This document shows, in pieces, positions 10,621 to 20,000 of a DNA stretch of 20,000 nucleotides. Under the pieces are notes generated by a model. That model worked only from the letters and a program-made list of their open reading frames with translations. It was not told where the DNA came from and ran no database searches. Position numbers and translations under genes: made by a program. How positions within the stretch are numbered: the stretch's first letter is position 1; every line of letters starts with the position of its first letter. This DNA comes from Chrysomallon squamiferum (lineage: Eukaryota > Mollusca > Gastropoda > Neomphalida > Peltospiridae), in contig CM022675.1 of assembly GCA_012295275.1 (NCBI GenBank), forward strand, positions 2,314,567 to 2,334,566. The letters run 5' to 3'.

Positions 10621-10849
10621 ATTGGACGAAAAACACTTCTTGAAAGATTTCACTATAAGTGTATGTATTGACAATATTAAACCGGAGAAAAGAATAAGTT
10701 GAAAAATCAGAGATAGTGTAACAACAAAGATAAAACTGAATAGAGAAATTAAATAGAAGACAAATTCGTTTTTTTTTTTTTTTTAAAAAAGAATTCATAA
10801 TTATCTTCAGCAACAATGTTTAGTTATAATCAGTAACGGTATGAAACAA

Positions 10850-11290
10850 TATCACTTGATATCAAGTGATTCTCTGTAGTCTTTACTGATAGCTCGTTGT
10901 GTATGTACAATAATCTAAACTAGAAAACAGTAAGGAAAAACATCGTTATATGCATGAAGAAATATGATAATTACATCAAGAACCTTCATCTTGGAAATAA
11001 CAGGAAAAAAGCTTTTCTTCTGTCAATGTTTTATACAACAAGCCGAATACCCCGAATATAGTATTAATAATAATTATATAAACATTAAATAAAGCTCAAC
11101 TAATATTTACGACATATAACAGAAAACAAAGAACATGAGATGCACCCCAATACGATTTATTCAAACTATTGCAAATATATAAAAACAAAATAAAAATGTA
11201 ATACATTAATTTAAAGAAATACAAAATAGAAATCCAGCTACAGGAATAGGAAAGGAAGCTAGAAAAAAATCGAAGAAAAAATAATAATAA
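10850..11290. repeat. Inverted repeat arm 2
   Basis: Reverse-complement partner of 8930-9410, spacing about 1.4 kb. It ends about 320 bases downstream of the gene's stop codon, so the transcript end of the gene may run into it. Confidence 0.75.
11156..11161 (-). promoter_or_regulatory. Candidate polyadenylation hexamer AATAAA
   Basis: The first canonical AATAAA I noticed on the minus strand after the stop, about 450 bases downstream. It lies inside an inverted repeat that also occurs near 9.1 kb, so it may be chance. Confidence 0.25.
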
Positions 11291-11506
11291 TAAACAAAAT
11301 GTAAACATAGCATTAACAGTATTAACAACAACAACAACAACAATAATAATAATAATAATAATTACAACAACAATGAAATAAAAATCTGAAGAAACAAAAA
11401 GAAAGAATGAAAAAGAAAGAAAAAACAAAAGAAGACAAATAACTATCAAAAAGTAATGTGTTAGTAACTAATGCTAAAGCAAAGACAACTTTTAAACAAA
11501 AGCTAT

Positions 11507-11512
11507 TTTATC
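11507..11512 (-). promoter_or_regulatory. Candidate polyadenylation hexamer GATAAA
   Basis: TTTATC on the plus strand reads GATAAA on the minus strand, about 98 bases after the TGA. It is a known weak variant of AATAAA. It is low in information in such AT-rich DNA. Confidence 0.2.
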
Positions 11513-11609
11513 TAAAAGTAAAAACAGTTTTCAACTTCAGTTTGGTACTACAGTGTATGAAATGTTTGTCAGGTTAACTAAATCTGGTGTTTGCTGACAT
11601 CTTCCTTCT

Positions 11610-20000
<8,391 letters not shown>

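Overview
This is nuclear DNA from an animal. It is very AT-rich and full of (AAT)n, (AGT)n and (AAC)n trinucleotide arrays. Its one clear gene is split into many small exons with canonical GT-AG introns. The gene family (SRCR plus ZP domains, DMBT1-like) is found in metazoans and expanded in many invertebrates. Together with the base composition this suggests a marine or lophotrochozoan invertebrate such as a mollusc, but I cannot fix the taxon from the sequence.

Right half (11610-20000, minus strand): a partial gene for a type I membrane protein. I could follow 16 exons by splice sites, phase and protein family. Going 5' to 3' on the minus strand they are: a ZP-N-like exon (cut by the window edge), a linker exon, the first part of a ZP-C subdomain, a short linker exon, four SRCR domains each split over two exons, the rest of ZP-C, a furin site, and a transmembrane anchor with a six-residue tail. 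The unusual point is that the four-SRCR block lies inside the ZP-C subdomain. It sits at a phase-1 junction and every inserted module is phase 1-1, so the block could have entered by exon shuffling and could be skipped in frame. Two lesions interrupt an otherwise intact frame: a TAG codon in SRCR3 and one extra base in an A run in the second ZP-C exon. The gene is therefore either a young pseudogene, a functional gene with assembly errors, or a gene whose transcripts avoid the lesions by splicing or RNA editing.

Left half (1-11600): I see no intact gene. It is a mosaic of old duplications: four copies of one repeat family (two per orientation), a large palindrome of about 1.3 kb arms centred near 5.5 kb, a second inverted repeat pairing about 8.9-9.4 kb with 10.85-11.3 kb, a direct duplication pairing about 7.3-7.8 kb with 9.7-10.1 kb, and a short non-autonomous hAT-like element at 8254-8607. 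Two decayed copies of the ZP-C first exon lie in it (1911-2045 plus strand, 3607-3743 minus strand), so the region seems to hold remains of duplicated members of the same gene family.

All similarity statements were made by eye. Exon borders are predictions and nothing was checked against a database or transcripts.
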